From Clostridium hydrogenum (lineage in GTDB: Bacteria > Bacillota > Clostridia > Clostridiales > Clostridiaceae): DNA of 64,000 nucleotides. The notes beneath the pieces are model-generated. The model was not told the origin of the DNA. It made no database searches and worked only from the letters and a program-made list of their open reading frames with translations. Below, one piece after another: positions 29,100 to 38,465 of this stretch (positions are counted from its first letter, which is position 1; the number at the start of each line of letters is the position of its first letter). The stretch is from assembly GCF_021432385.1 (NCBI RefSeq), contig NZ_JAEACT010000002.1:2531501-2595500 (forward strand), given 5' to 3'. Made by a program: the position numbers and the translations under genes.

Positions 29100-29978
29100 T
29101 TAAACTTGTATTTTATTCTCCCTTGCATAATAAAAAAGATATTGTTGGGCAAATCCTGAAAGCTCACCAAATTTATCTCTTCCAAAATCACGTATTTTCT
29201 TAAGTGACACATCAGGAGCTACATAAAATTTCATCATAGCCTTCTTAACCCAAACATCAACTGGGAATGCAGTATATTTTCCCATAGAAAATAACATAAT
29301 ACAATCTGCTACCTTTGGACCTACACCCATAAAAAGTTGAAGTGCAGCATGGCACTCATCATCATTTAAAGCAGAGATATTGTTCAGGTCAAATTCACCC
29401 CTGTATACTTTCCCCACTGTATCTTTCAAATATTTCGCTCTAAATCCCACTCCACATTCTTCAAAATCCTGTTCTGTGAATTTATTCAATCTTTCTATAG
29501 ATGGAAATGCATAAAATGTTTCATTTTTGTATTCTAATTTTTCCCCAGCCTTCTTACTTATATTTTCAATAGCTCTTTTTATCATTGGTATTCTATTATT
29601 AGCCGAAATTATAAAGGAAAGCAAAATTTCAAAAGGTTCCTGTTTTAAAATTCTAATACCATATCCGAAATCTACAGACTTCTTTAAAAGTTTATCTTCA
29701 CTTAATACCCTTTTTATTTTTTCATAATCTCTATCTAAATCAAAGTATCCCTTCCAAACGCTATTAAATTCTTCTTCATTAATATTATATATTATAACGT
29801 TATTTTCCTTCTTTTCTACTTCAATAGCCTTTCCAAATGCAATTCCAATATAATTTCCATTTTCGAGTCTATTCCACCTAAAACACTGACCACAATCAAA
29901 AATATGATTTAATTCAAAATTTTTAACATCTTTTATTGTAATTCCATTCTCAAATTCTTCTATTGTACTGTAATCCAT
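29100..29978 (-). CDS. ogg: 8-oxoguanine DNA glycosylase, OGG1 type
   Basis: A 292-residue base-excision repair enzyme that removes 8-oxoguanine and nicks the site. The N-terminal OGG domain (FDCGQCFRWNR) is followed by the helix-hairpin-helix GVGPKVADCI with the catalytic Lys and PVDVW with the catalytic Asp. GGAGG stands before ATG 29978; a longer in-frame start lies within a repeat. Eukaryote-like OGG1 proteins are known in Clostridium. It stands alone. Confidence 0.92.
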   Translation of the reverse strand: MDYSTIEEFENGITIKDVKNFELNHIFDCGQCFRWNRLENGNYIGIAFGKAIEVEKKENNVIIYNINEEEFNSVWKGYFDLDRDYEKIKRVLSEDKLLKKSVDFGYGIRILKQEPFEILLSFIISANNRIPMIKRAIENISKKAGEKLEYKNETFYAFPSIERLNKFTEQDFEECGVGFRAKYLKDTVGKVYRGEFDLNNISALNDDECHAALQLFMGVGPKVADCIMLFSMGKYTAFPVDVWVKKAMMKFYVAPDVSLKKIRDFGRDKFGELSGFAQQYLFYYARENKIQV

Positions 29979-29993
29979 ATTTATACCTCCAAT

Positions 29994-30151
29994 GCTCAAT
30001 TCAATGCACAATTCACAGTTCACAATGCACAATGAAGGTTGATTTTTCTCCGCTCGCGGAGAAAAGTCTAAATATAATAAATTTTAAGATTTTCTGCACA
30101 AGCAGAAAATCAACCTTCATTGTGAACTGTGCATCGTGAATTGTGAATTGA
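29994..30151. repeat. Family 2 modular palindrome, copy 2b
   Basis: Heptamer ends of the AATTCAC-AGTTCAC-AATGCAC type and their inverse. Internal hairpins TTCTCCGCTCGCGGAGAA and TTTTCTGCACAAGCAGAAAA. It lies just before the OGG gene start. Confidence 0.85.
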
Positions 30152-30188
30152 ATTACTTCTATTTATTAATATTGTACCACAAAAGAAA

Positions 30189-30217
30189 AAAAATCCTCAA
30201 TTTTCATGAGGATTTTA
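30189..30217 (-). terminator. Terminator of the butyryl-CoA operon
   Basis: On the minus strand AAAATCCTCA pairs with TGAGGATTTT, followed by a T-run. It stands 66 bases after the hbd stop. Confidence 0.88.
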
Positions 30218-30282
30218 TATAATAAAAATGGATTTAATGAAGGCATATCAATTATAAGGGCTCAATGCCCTATGCAATTTTA

Positions 30283-31131
30283 TTATTTTGAATAATCGTA
30301 GAAACCTTTTCCTGATTTCTTTCCAAGCCATCCAGCTCTTACATATTTCTTTAATAATGTATGAGGTCTGTATTTTGGATCTCCAGTTTCTGTGAAAAGA
30401 ACTTCCATTATAGCAAGACATATATCAAGACCTATAAAGTCTCCTAAAGCTAATGGTCCCATTGGGTGATTAGCTCCAAGTTGCATAGCCTTATCTATAT
30501 CTTCTACTGAAGCTATTCCTTCAGCATAAATTCCAACTGCTTCATTTATCATTGGTATTAATATTCTGTTAACAACAAATCCTGGTGCTTCTGCAACTTC
30601 TACAGGATCTTTTCCTATTGCAACAGAAACTTCTTTAATTGCATCGAAAGTTTCTTTTGAAGTAGCTGCTCCCTTTATAATTTCAACAAGCTTCATAACA
30701 GGAGCTGGATTGAAGAAATGCATACCAATAACCTTATCTGGTCTCTTAGTTGCTGTAGCTACTTCTGTTATTGAAAGTGATGATGTATTTGATGCAAGAA
30801 TAGTTTCTGGCTTGCATATGTTATCAAGATCAGCAAATATTTGTCTCTTTATGTCCATTCTTTCAACTGCTGCTTCAACTACTAAGTCACAATCAGCTGC
30901 CAAGTTAAGGTCAACTGTTCCTGTAATTCTTGTTAATATTTCAGCTTTAGCTGCTTCATCTATTTTACCTTTTGTAACTAATCTTGAAAGATTCTTGTCT
31001 ATAGTCTTTAATCCCCTATCAACAAATTCATCTTTAATATCTCTTAAAACTACTTCTAATCCTTTAGCTGCAAATGCTTGAGCAATTCCTGCTCCCATAG
31101 TACCTGCACCTATTACACATACTTTTTTCAT
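30283..31131 (-). CDS. hbd: 3-hydroxybutyryl-CoA dehydrogenase
   Basis: A 282-residue cytoplasmic enzyme that reduces acetoacetyl-CoA to 3-hydroxybutyryl-CoA. The NAD(P) loop is [14 protein letters not shown] at 7-20, the catalytic His lies in [13 protein letters not shown], and [11 protein letters not shown] binds substrate. Last gene of crt-bcd-etfB-etfA-hbd, ended by the terminator at 30189. The operon turns acetoacetyl-CoA to butyryl-CoA and re-oxidises NADH. AGGAGG precedes the start. Confidence 0.97.
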   Translation of the reverse strand: MKKVCVIGAGTMGAGIAQAFAAKGLEVVLRDIKDEFVDRGLKTIDKNLSRLVTKGKIDEAAKAEILTRITGTVDLNLAADCDLVVEAAVERMDIKRQIFADLDNICKPETILASNTSSLSITEVATATKRPDKVIGMHFFNPAPVMKLVEIIKGAATSKETFDAIKEVSVAIGKDPVEVAEAPGFVVNRILIPMINEAVGIYAEGIASVEDIDKAMQLGANHPMGPLALGDFIGLDICLAIMEVLFTETGDPKYRPHTLLKKYVRAGWLGKKSGKGFYDYSK

Positions 31132-31167
31132 TTAAACAAACCTCCTTAAATTTAAAAAATATCAGCA

Positions 31168-31212
31168 TAAATTTACACCAAAATACTTATAGAAGTATTT
31201 TGGCATATATAT
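31168..31212. repeat. Family 1 palindrome core, copy F (partial)
   Basis: Only the central hairpin remains (CACCAAAATACTT with AAGTATTTTGG), inside the etfA-hbd gap about 40 bases before hbd. Confidence 0.6.
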
Positions 31213-31215
31213 ATA

Positions 31216-32226
31216 TTAATTATTAGCTGCTTTTATTTGAGCTATTAATTCTGGTACAACTTTATTTAAATCACCAACTATAGCTAAATCAGCAACTTGC
31301 ATTATTGGTGCTGCTGCATCTTTATTTATAGCAATTATGTAATCTGAATCTTGCATACCGGCTAAATGTTGAATTGCTCCTGATATACCGCAAGCAATAT
31401 AAAGCTGTGGTCTTACAGTCTTACCTGTTTGACCTACTTGAAGGTCTTTATCAACCCATTCTTTTTCTATTGCTGCTCTTGAAGCTGCTATTGTTCCACC
31501 AAGTACTTCTGCTAATTCTTCAAGTTTTGCAAAGTTTTCTTTGCTTCCAACTCCTCTACCACCAGCAACTAATACTTTAGCTTCTCCGATATCTGCAATA
31601 TTTTTAGCAACTTTAACAACATCGATAACCTTTGTTCTTATGTCTGCTGCTGTTAAGTTAATTGCAACTTTTTCTATTTTAGCATCTGAAACATTTGCAT
31701 CATTAACAGGTAATTTTTCAAATACGCCAGGTCTTACTGTTGCCATTTGTGGCCTGTGATCTGAGCAAACTATTGTAGCTATTAAGTTTCCACCAAATGC
31801 TGGTCTTGTAGCTAATAAGTCTCTGTTTTCTGCATCTATATCAAGTGATGTACAATCAGCAGTTAAACCAGTTGAAAGTCTTGCTGCTATTCTTGGGCCT
31901 AAATCTCTTCCTATGAAAGTAGCTCCTATAAATAATATTTCTGGCTTTCTTTCATTAACTAAATCGCAAATAACTTTTGCATAACCATCAGTTGAGAAAT
32001 GTGCTAAAAGTTCGCTATCTGCTGCTAAAACTTTATCTGCTCCATGAGCTAATAATTCTTTTGACATTTTGTCAGTATTGCTTCCGAGTAAAACAGCTGT
32101 TAATTCAACGTTTAATTTTTCAGCCATTTCTTTACCTTTACCTAATAATTCCAATGATACCTTTTGTAATTCTCCGTCTCTTTGTTCAGCAAAGACCCAT
32201 ACGCCCTTGTAATCTGCTTTATTCAT
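31216..32226 (-). CDS. etfA: Electron transfer flavoprotein alpha subunit (butyryl-CoA system)
   Basis: 336 residues with the C-terminal FAD domain (GQTGKTVRPQLYIACGISGA) that every EtfA carries, and the N-terminal ETF fold. With EtfB and Bcd it forms the flavin-based electron-bifurcating complex that couples crotonyl-CoA reduction to ferredoxin reduction. Seventeen bases separate it from etfB. Confidence 0.97.
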   Translation of the reverse strand: MNKADYKGVWVFAEQRDGELQKVSLELLGKGKEMAEKLNVELTAVLLGSNTDKMSKELLAHGADKVLAADSELLAHFSTDGYAKVICDLVNERKPEILFIGATFIGRDLGPRIAARLSTGLTADCTSLDIDAENRDLLATRPAFGGNLIATIVCSDHRPQMATVRPGVFEKLPVNDANVSDAKIEKVAINLTAADIRTKVIDVVKVAKNIADIGEAKVLVAGGRGVGSKENFAKLEELAEVLGGTIAASRAAIEKEWVDKDLQVGQTGKTVRPQLYIACGISGAIQHLAGMQDSDYIIAINKDAAAPIMQVADLAIVGDLNKVVPELIAQIKAANN

Positions 32227-32243
32227 TGAGAAATCCCTCCTAA

Positions 32244-33023
32244 CTAAATATAGTGCTCTTCTTTTAATTTTGAAACAACATATGCTGCTGCTTCTTTAAC
32301 AGGCTTATCAACAACTTCTCCCTGTCCCTTAACTTCTTTAGTTCCTGATTTCTTAACCTTAGTTGGTGATCCTTTAAGACCTAAAGTAGTTTTATCAACA
32401 TCTATGTCATCAGCAGTCCACATTTTTATTTCTTTGTCGAATGCTCCAAATATATTTCCTATGTTCATGTATCTTGGAACGTTTAATTCTTTAATTGCTG
32501 TTAAAAGAACTGGTGTTTTAACTTCAACAATTTCATATCCATCTTCCCAAGCTTTTTTAACTTTTAAAGTATCTCCCTCAACCTTAACTTCTTCAACATA
32601 AGTTATTTGAGGTAATCCAAGATGTTCAGCTATTTCTGGTCCAACTTGAGCTGTATCTCCATCTATTGCCTGTCTTCCAGCAAAAACTATATCATATTTT
32701 AATTTTTTAATTCCTGCTGCAATTGTATGTGAAGTTGCAAGTGTATCTGCTCCTCCAAATGCTCTATCTGTTAAAAGTATTGCTTCGTCAGCTCCCATAG
32801 CTATTGCTTCTACTAAAGCATTTTTTGCTTGTGGAGGTCCCATGCTTATAACTGTTACATGTGCACCATAATTATCTTTTAATACTAAAGCTTCTTCAAG
32901 TGCGTTTTTATCATCTGGGTTTATTATTGATGGAACTCCTTCTCTAATAAGTGTTCCTGTTTTTGGATCTATTCTAACTTCCGCTGTATCTGGAACTTGT
33001 TTTAAACAAACAACTATATTCAT
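32244..33023 (-). CDS. etfB: Electron transfer flavoprotein beta subunit (butyryl-CoA system)
   Basis: 259 residues, starting MNIVVCLKQVPDTAEVRID. Carries the second FAD/AMP site of the bifurcating complex (MGADEAILLTDR, ARQAIDGDTAQVGPEIAEHL region). Partner of the etfA that follows and the bcd before it. A second etfB stands at 1-720. Confidence 0.97.
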   Translation of the reverse strand: MNIVVCLKQVPDTAEVRIDPKTGTLIREGVPSIINPDDKNALEEALVLKDNYGAHVTVISMGPPQAKNALVEAIAMGADEAILLTDRAFGGADTLATSHTIAAGIKKLKYDIVFAGRQAIDGDTAQVGPEIAEHLGLPQITYVEEVKVEGDTLKVKKAWEDGYEIVEVKTPVLLTAIKELNVPRYMNIGNIFGAFDKEIKMWTADDIDVDKTTLGLKGSPTKVKKSGTKEVKGQGEVVDKPVKEAAAYVVSKLKEEHYI

Positions 33024-33041
33024 CCTCTTAACCTCCTTAAA

Positions 33042-34181
33042 TTATCTGAAAATATGTCCTGAAATAACTAATCTTTGAACTTCTGAAGTTCCTTCATATA
33101 TTTCAGTTATCTTAGCGTCTCTCATCATTCTTTCAACTGGATAATCTTTTGTATATCCGTATCCACCAAATAATTGTACTGCCTTAGTTGTTACATCCAT
33201 TGCTACATTTGCAGCATGAAGTTTAGCTCTTGCAGCATCAACTGTATATGGGAGACCTGCTTGCTTAAGACATGCAGCTTTGTATACTAAATGTCTAGCT
33301 GATTCTATAGCAACTTCCATATCTGCCATCATCCATGCAAGACCTTGGAATTTATCAAGACTTCTTCCAAATTGTTTTCTTTCTTTCATGTAAGCTCTTG
33401 CTTCATTGAAAGCACCTTCTGCTATTCCTAAAGCTTGAGCAGCTATACCAATTCTTCCTCCATCAAGAGTCTTCATTGCTACAGAGAAGCCTTTTCCTTC
33501 TTTTCCTATCATATTTTCAACTGGTACTATCATGTCTTCAAATATAAGTTCAGTTGTTGATGAAGCTCTTATTCCAAGCTTTTGTTCAACTTTACCAATT
33601 GAGAAGCCTTTAAAGCCTTTTTCTATTATGAAGCCTGATATTCCTTTTGTTCCCTTAGATCTATCAGTCATTGCAAATATAACGAAAGTATCTGCAACTC
33701 CTCCATTTGTTATGAATATTTTTGAACCATTAATTACATAATGATCTCCTTCAAGTACAGCTACTGTTTGTTGTCCTGCAGCATCTGTTCCTGCATTTGG
33801 TTCAGTTAAACCATAAGCACCTATTTTTTCACCTTTAGCTAAAGGCACTAAATATTTTTGTTTTTGTTCTTCTGTACCAAATTCATTTATTAATGAAGCG
33901 CAAAGAGATGTGTGAGCTGAAAGAATAACGCCTGTAGTACCACAAACTTTTGATAATTCTTCAACTGCAAGTATGTAAGATAATACGTCTCCACCTGCAC
34001 CACCGTATTCTTTTGCAAATGGAATTCCCATCATACCATATTGAGCCATTTTCTTTACATTTTCCATTGGGAATCTTTCTGTTTCATCGATTTCTGCAGC
34101 TATTGGTTTTACTTCATTTTCAGCAAACTCTCTAACCATTTGTCTTACTAATTCTTGTTCTTTTGTCAAACTAAAATCCAT
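33042..34181 (-). CDS. bcd: Butyryl-CoA dehydrogenase
   Basis: A 379-residue acyl-CoA dehydrogenase that reduces crotonyl-CoA to butyryl-CoA through Etf. FAD and substrate motifs are [17 protein letters not shown] and [11 protein letters not shown]. The catalytic Glu lies in [14 protein letters not shown] near the C-terminus. Normal length, second gene of the operon, 13 bases after crt. Confidence 0.97.
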   Translation of the reverse strand: MDFSLTKEQELVRQMVREFAENEVKPIAAEIDETERFPMENVKKMAQYGMMGIPFAKEYGGAGGDVLSYILAVEELSKVCGTTGVILSAHTSLCASLINEFGTEEQKQKYLVPLAKGEKIGAYGLTEPNAGTDAAGQQTVAVLEGDHYVINGSKIFITNGGVADTFVIFAMTDRSKGTKGISGFIIEKGFKGFSIGKVEQKLGIRASSTTELIFEDMIVPVENMIGKEGKGFSVAMKTLDGGRIGIAAQALGIAEGAFNEARAYMKERKQFGRSLDKFQGLAWMMADMEVAIESARHLVYKAACLKQAGLPYTVDAARAKLHAANVAMDVTTKAVQLFGGYGYTKDYPVERMMRDAKITEIYEGTSEVQRLVISGHIFR

Positions 34182-34194
34182 ATAAACTTACCTC

Positions 34195-34980
34195 CTATCT
34201 ATTTTTGAAACCTTCCATTTTTCTCTTTTCAACAAAAGCTGACATTGCATCTTTTTGATCTTCTGTTGAGAAACATTCTCCAAATGCTTCTGATTCAAAT
34301 GATAATGCAGTATCGATATCACACTGCATACCTCTATTAATAGCCTGTTTACTTAATTTAACAGCTATTGGAGCATTGTTTGCAATTGTTTTTGCAAGTT
34401 CCTTTGCTGCACTCATTAATTCTTCAGGTTCTACTACCCTATTTACAAGTCCTATTCTTAAGGCTTCATCTGCTTTTATTATTTTTGCAGTATATATTAA
34501 TTCTTTAGCCATTCCTTCTCCAACGTGTCTTGCAAGTCTTTGAGTTCCACCAAAGCCTGGAGTTATTCCAAGACCAGTTTCAGGCTGACCAAATTTAGCT
34601 TTATTTGAAGCTATTCTTATATCGCAAGCCATTGAAATTTCACATCCACCGCCTAATGCAAAACCATTAACAGCAGCAATTACAGGTTTTTCCAAAAGTT
34701 CTAATCTTCTGAACACTTTATTACCTAGTATTCCAAACTTTCTTCCTTCTATTACACTTTTATCTTTCATTTCTGAAATATCTGCACCAGCTACAAATGC
34801 CTTGTCTCCTGCACCTGTTAAAATTACAGCAAAGACTTCATCATCATTTTCAATTTCACCTATAACATAATCTAATTCAGTTAAGGTATCGCTATTAAGT
34901 GCATTTAATGCTTTTGGTCTGTTAATAGTAACTACAGCAATTTTATCTTCCTTTTCAAGGATGACATTTTTTAATTCCAT
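34195..34980 (-). CDS. crt: 3-hydroxybutyryl-CoA dehydratase (crotonase)
   Basis: A 261-residue enoyl-CoA hydratase that dehydrates 3-hydroxybutyryl-CoA to crotonyl-CoA. The oxyanion hole is formed by AGADISEM and NGFALGGGCEIS; catalytic Glu residues lie in the latter and in ETGLGITPGFGGTQRL. First gene of the operon; AGGAGG before the ATG. A Rex operator lies 35 bases upstream. Confidence 0.97.
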   Translation of the reverse strand: MELKNVILEKEDKIAVVTINRPKALNALNSDTLTELDYVIGEIENDDEVFAVILTGAGDKAFVAGADISEMKDKSVIEGRKFGILGNKVFRRLELLEKPVIAAVNGFALGGGCEISMACDIRIASNKAKFGQPETGLGITPGFGGTQRLARHVGEGMAKELIYTAKIIKADEALRIGLVNRVVEPEELMSAAKELAKTIANNAPIAVKLSKQAINRGMQCDIDTALSFESEAFGECFSTEDQKDAMSAFVEKRKMEGFKNR

Positions 34981-35014
34981 GACTTATCCTCCTAAACAAA
35001 ATATTATTTATTCC

Positions 35015-35032
35015 TTGTTAATATTCTAACAA
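35015..35032. promoter_or_regulatory. Rex operator before crt
   Basis: TTGTTAATATTCTAACAA fits TTGTTAAnnnnTTAACAA with one change. On the minus strand TTGACC, a possible -35, stands just upstream, so Rex bound here would block the promoter when NAD is high relative to NADH. Confidence 0.9.
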
Positions 35033-35109
35033 AGAGGGTCAAAATTTTTTGAAGCGTTATGCCTCGTTTATAATTATATAATGATTTATTTCATATTTCA
35101 ACTGTTAAT

Positions 35110-35205
35110 AAGTATAATTATGGTGAAACTACCACGAAACTTAAATTTTTTTGTTCAAAAGCACCAATTTTCAATGGCTTTGGCATATATAATTTTTTAG
35201 CGGCA
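35110..35205. repeat. Degenerate family 1 copy K
   Basis: Keeps GAAACTTAAATTTTTTTGTTC and the GGCATATATAATTTT arm, but the central hairpin is worn. Tentative. Confidence 0.4.
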
Positions 35206-35223
35206 TGATAGACATGTAACCCC

Positions 35224-35425
35224 AAAATTTGTAGAGCAGAGTACAGAGTACAGTAAAGGATGATTTACCTTTCCATTCTCTCAGGTAAATCTTAAACTTA
35301 ATGTTGTCAGCTTCTCTCTGCACCATATATGGCGCAATTGCGCAGCAATAAAAAAATAAGTTTTCAGATTTTTCTACGCTCGCGTAGAAAAATCATCCTT
35401 CACTGTACTTTGTACTCTGCTTTTC
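35224..35425. repeat. Family 2 modular palindrome, copy 2c
   Basis: AGAGTACAGAGTACAG at one end and CTGTACTTTGTACTCTG at the other. Internal modules: a GGTAAATC pair, TTGTCAGC, GGCGCAATTGCGC and TTTTTCTACGCTCGCGTAGA. It lies between crt and rex. Confidence 0.85.
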
Positions 35426-35436
35426 ATGTTATATTT

Positions 35437-36078
35437 CTATAGTTTATCGCTAAGTAAACAGCTTAAAGTAAGAAGACTATCACTTAAATGAACATTTTCA
35501 ACTATAACATCATTTTTGGTAATTAAATCTATAGGTGCAAAGTTCCATATCCCCTTAACATTATTATTAACAACAATATCTGCTACCTTTTGAGCACTTT
35601 TACTAGGAACACATATAATCCCAATGTCTATTTGTTCATTTTTCAAAAATCCTTCCAAACAATCAATATCTTGAATTTCTATGTCATGAATCTTAAGCCC
35701 CAATAGCTTTGGATTTATATCAAATATTCCCTTCAAGCAAAAGCCTAATTTCTCAAAATTTATATAATTTGCAATTGCTTGGCCAATATTTCCTGCACCA
35801 ACTATTATAGTTTTATACTCTTTTGTAAGTCCTAAAATTGCATCTATTTCCTTACAAAGCTCCTTTACATTATATCCATATCCTTGTTGTCCAAAATCCC
35901 CGAAACAATTCAAGTCTTGACGTATTTGAGAAGCTGTAAAACCTATTTTTTCACTTAGTTCTTTTGAAGATATTCTATCGACCTCATTCTTCCTCAGATC
36001 GTTTAAATATCTATGGTACTTAGGCAAACGTCTTATTACTGCCATAGATATATTTTTCTTCTTTTCCACGAAACGCAC
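35437..36078 (-). CDS. rex: Redox-sensing repressor Rex
   Basis: A 213-residue dimer. The N-terminal winged helix (KELSEKIGFTASQIRQDLN) reads the operator; the Rossmann domain (GAGNIGQAIANY near 93) senses NADH/NAD. When NADH rises it leaves DNA, so butyryl-CoA and other NADH-using genes turn on. It stands next to the operon it should control. Its own promoter region shows no clear Rex site. Normal length. Confidence 0.96.
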   Translation of the reverse strand: MRFVEKKKNISMAVIRRLPKYHRYLNDLRKNEVDRISSKELSEKIGFTASQIRQDLNCFGDFGQQGYGYNVKELCKEIDAILGLTKEYKTIIVGAGNIGQAIANYINFEKLGFCLKGIFDINPKLLGLKIHDIEIQDIDCLEGFLKNEQIDIGIICVPSKSAQKVADIVVNNNVKGIWNFAPIDLITKNDVIVENVHLSDSLLTLSCLLSDKL

Positions 36079-36389
36079 CCCTTACTGCAATATACTACAT
36101 ATTAATTATAATTTGTAGTACACAATTTTCAACTCAATATTTATATTCTACCACATTATTTGATTTTTACACTAATTATTTTAGTAGTTATTTTTATTTA
36201 AATAATCTTAAAGTTATTTTTATTTGACAATATACATTTTAATGTTTTAATATTTACTGGTAAAGAATATATAGATAAACCGTTTCAACTACCAAAATCA
36301 ATTTGCACCAAAATGTCCAGAAAACGTCATTTTGGTACAAATTAATTTTCAAGTTTCAAGCGGTTTATCTTTAATGGCAGGTGAATTAT
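36079..36389. other. Divergent spacer between rex and the ABC-F gene
   Basis: Promoter region of rex on the left, with family 1 copy G filling the right third. No ORF. Confidence 0.5.
36274..36369. repeat. Family 1 palindrome, copy G
   Basis: 96 bp from GATAAACC to GGTTTATC. It ends 20 bases before the ABC-F start. On the plus strand it is inverted relative to A, D, H and J, and its gene is also inverted, so the orientation to the gene is the same. Confidence 0.9.
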
Positions 36390-38309
36390 ATGATAGTTAT
36401 GAGCTGTAAAAATCTCCAAAAAAGTTATGGAATAGATGTCATACTTGAAGATGTTACTTTTAGTATAAATGAAGGTGAAAGAATAGGCTTAATCGGGCCA
36501 AACGGTGCTGGAAAATCCACACTTTTTAGAATACTTACAGGACAGCTTGAACACGATAATGGTGATTTATTTATAGATAAAAATAAAAAATTAGGTTACT
36601 TAGCACAGCATCTAGATCTTGATAGTTCTAATACAATATTTGAAGAACTAACTTCGGTTTTTAATGAATTAATATCAATTGAAAATAAAATTAAAGAACT
36701 TGAAATTAAAATGGGTGAACCATATGATCCCGCAAAAGAAGATTATCATAATAAAATAATAAAGGATTACACAACTTATACTGAACTTTATAATACTAAG
36801 GGTGGATATTCTTATAAAGGCGAAATTGGAAGGGTCTTAAAAGGTCTTGGCTTTTCTGAGGAAGATTCAAAAAAATCAATTAATATACTAAGTGGGGGAC
36901 AAAAAACAAGGGTAGCCCTTTGTAAACTTCTTCTTATAAAACCTGAAATATTGCTGTTAGATGAACCAACCAACCATCTGGATTTAGATGCAATAGAATG
37001 GCTTGAAGATTATCTTAAAGCTTATAAGGGTACAATTCTTATAATATCACATGATAGATATTTTTTGGATTGCATAACCGATAAAATCTTTGAACTTATA
37101 AATGGTCATATAAATTGTTTTAACGGAAATTATACTAAAGCTTTAGATTTGAAGAAAAAAGATTACGAAATTAAGCTTAAAGCCTATGAACTTCAACAGG
37201 CAGAAATTAAAAGACAAGAATCAATAATTGAGCGTTATCGTTCCTTTAATAGAGAAAAAAGCATAAGAGCTGCTGAAAGCCGTCAAAAAGCTTTAGATAA
37301 AGTTGAAAGAATTAAAGCACCAGATAAAGAAACCGGCGTTACTAAAATAAGATTTGAAACAATGATAAAAAGCGGTAATGATGTACTTCATGTTGAAAAT
37401 CTATCTAAGAGTTTTGGAGATTATTTATTATTTAAAAACTTAGATTTTGATATTAAAAGTGGAGAAAAAACAGCAATAATAGGAGAAAATGGTCGTGGTA
37501 AAACAACCTTATTTAAAATACTCCTTGATAAAATAAAAAGTGATTCAGGAATTAAAATTTTAGGCAAAAACGTGTTTATTGGTTATTACGATCAAGAGCA
37601 GTCAAATTTGAGTATGGATAAAACAATAATCGATGAGGTATGGGATGATTTTCCCGAGCTTACAACAACAGAAGTTAGAACCGCCCTTGCTGCCTTTTTA
37701 TTTACTGGAGATGATGTTTTCAAAACAATATCAAAACTAAGCGGCGGAGAAAAATGTAGAATTAACTTACTTAAACTGATGTTATCTAAAAATAATTTTC
37801 TTTTGCTTGACGAGCCTACAAACCATTTAGACATAGTATCGCGTGAGGCCTTAGAAGACGCTCTTCTCAATTACGATGGGACTGTGTTAGTTATTTCACA
37901 TGATAGATATTTTTTAAACAAAGTAGTTTCAAAAATATATGAGTTAAATATTGATGGGGCAAAACAATACTTAGGAAACTACAGTTATTATGTAGAAAAA
38001 AAGAAAAATCCAACACGATTTCAATATGAAGAAGAAATTTCAGAAGGAAAAACAAAAACACAAATACAAGCTGACAAAAAGAAAAAAAGAGAAGAACAAA
38101 AACTAGAAAAAGAAAAGAAACTTAAGATAAAAAATATAGAGGATTCCATTGCAAACTTTGAAACTCAAATGGAAGATCTTCAAAACCAGCTTTGCCTTGA
38201 AGAAGTTTATTCAAATCCAGAAAAAAGCGTAGAAGTAAATAACAGTATATCAAATTTGCAAGAAAATATAGATAAACTTTACGAAGAGTGGGAAGAACTC
38301 AACAGTTAA
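36390..38309 (+). CDS. ABC-F family ATPase (ribosome-associated)
   Basis: 639 residues with two ABC domains and no membrane part: Walker A GPNGAGKST near 36, signature LSGGQKTRVAL, Walker B LLLDEPTNHLD, then a second set GENGRGKTT, LSGGEKCRINL and LLLDEPTNHLD. The linker between them (about 245-315) is the P-site tRNA-interaction motif. A lysine-rich coiled coil ends the protein. ABC-F proteins act on the ribosome, relieving stalling or antibiotic block; this one is nearest the YdiF/Uup housekeeping type. I use ATG 36390 with AGGTGA six bases before it; a GTG at 36381 lies within that site. Confidence 0.9.
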   Translation: MIVMSCKNLQKSYGIDVILEDVTFSINEGERIGLIGPNGAGKSTLFRILTGQLEHDNGDLFIDKNKKLGYLAQHLDLDSSNTIFEELTSVFNELISIENKIKELEIKMGEPYDPAKEDYHNKIIKDYTTYTELYNTKGGYSYKGEIGRVLKGLGFSEEDSKKSINILSGGQKTRVALCKLLLIKPEILLLDEPTNHLDLDAIEWLEDYLKAYKGTILIISHDRYFLDCITDKIFELINGHINCFNGNYTKALDLKKKDYEIKLKAYELQQAEIKRQESIIERYRSFNREKSIRAAESRQKALDKVERIKAPDKETGVTKIRFETMIKSGNDVLHVENLSKSFGDYLLFKNLDFDIKSGEKTAIIGENGRGKTTLFKILLDKIKSDSGIKILGKNVFIGYYDQEQSNLSMDKTIIDEVWDDFPELTTTEVRTALAAFLFTGDDVFKTISKLSGGEKCRINLLKLMLSKNNFLLLDEPTNHLDIVSREALEDALLNYDGTVLVISHDRYFLNKVVSKIYELNIDGAKQYLGNYSYYVEKKKNPTRFQYEEEISEGKTKTQIQADKKKKREEQKLEKEKKLKIKNIEDSIANFETQMEDLQNQLCLEEVYSNPEKSVEVNNSISNLQENIDKLYEEWEELNS

Positions 38310-38313
38310 GCCA

Positions 38314-38452
38314 ATGCACAATTCACAGTTCACAATGCACAATTAATGGTGTTCAGCGAAGCTGACAACATTTAAGTTTAAGATTTACCTGACGTAAGGA
38401 AAGGTAAATCCTCCTTCATTGTGCATTGTGAATCGTGAATTGTGAATTGCTT
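38314..38452. repeat. Family 2 modular palindrome, copy 2d
   Basis: Ends of the AATTCAC-AGTTCAC-AATGCAC type and inverse. Internal modules GTTCAGCGAAGCTGAC and a GGTAAATC/GATTTACC pair. It fills the gap between convergent genes and may end both transcripts. Confidence 0.85.
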
Positions 38453-38465
38453 TACCCATAGGCTC

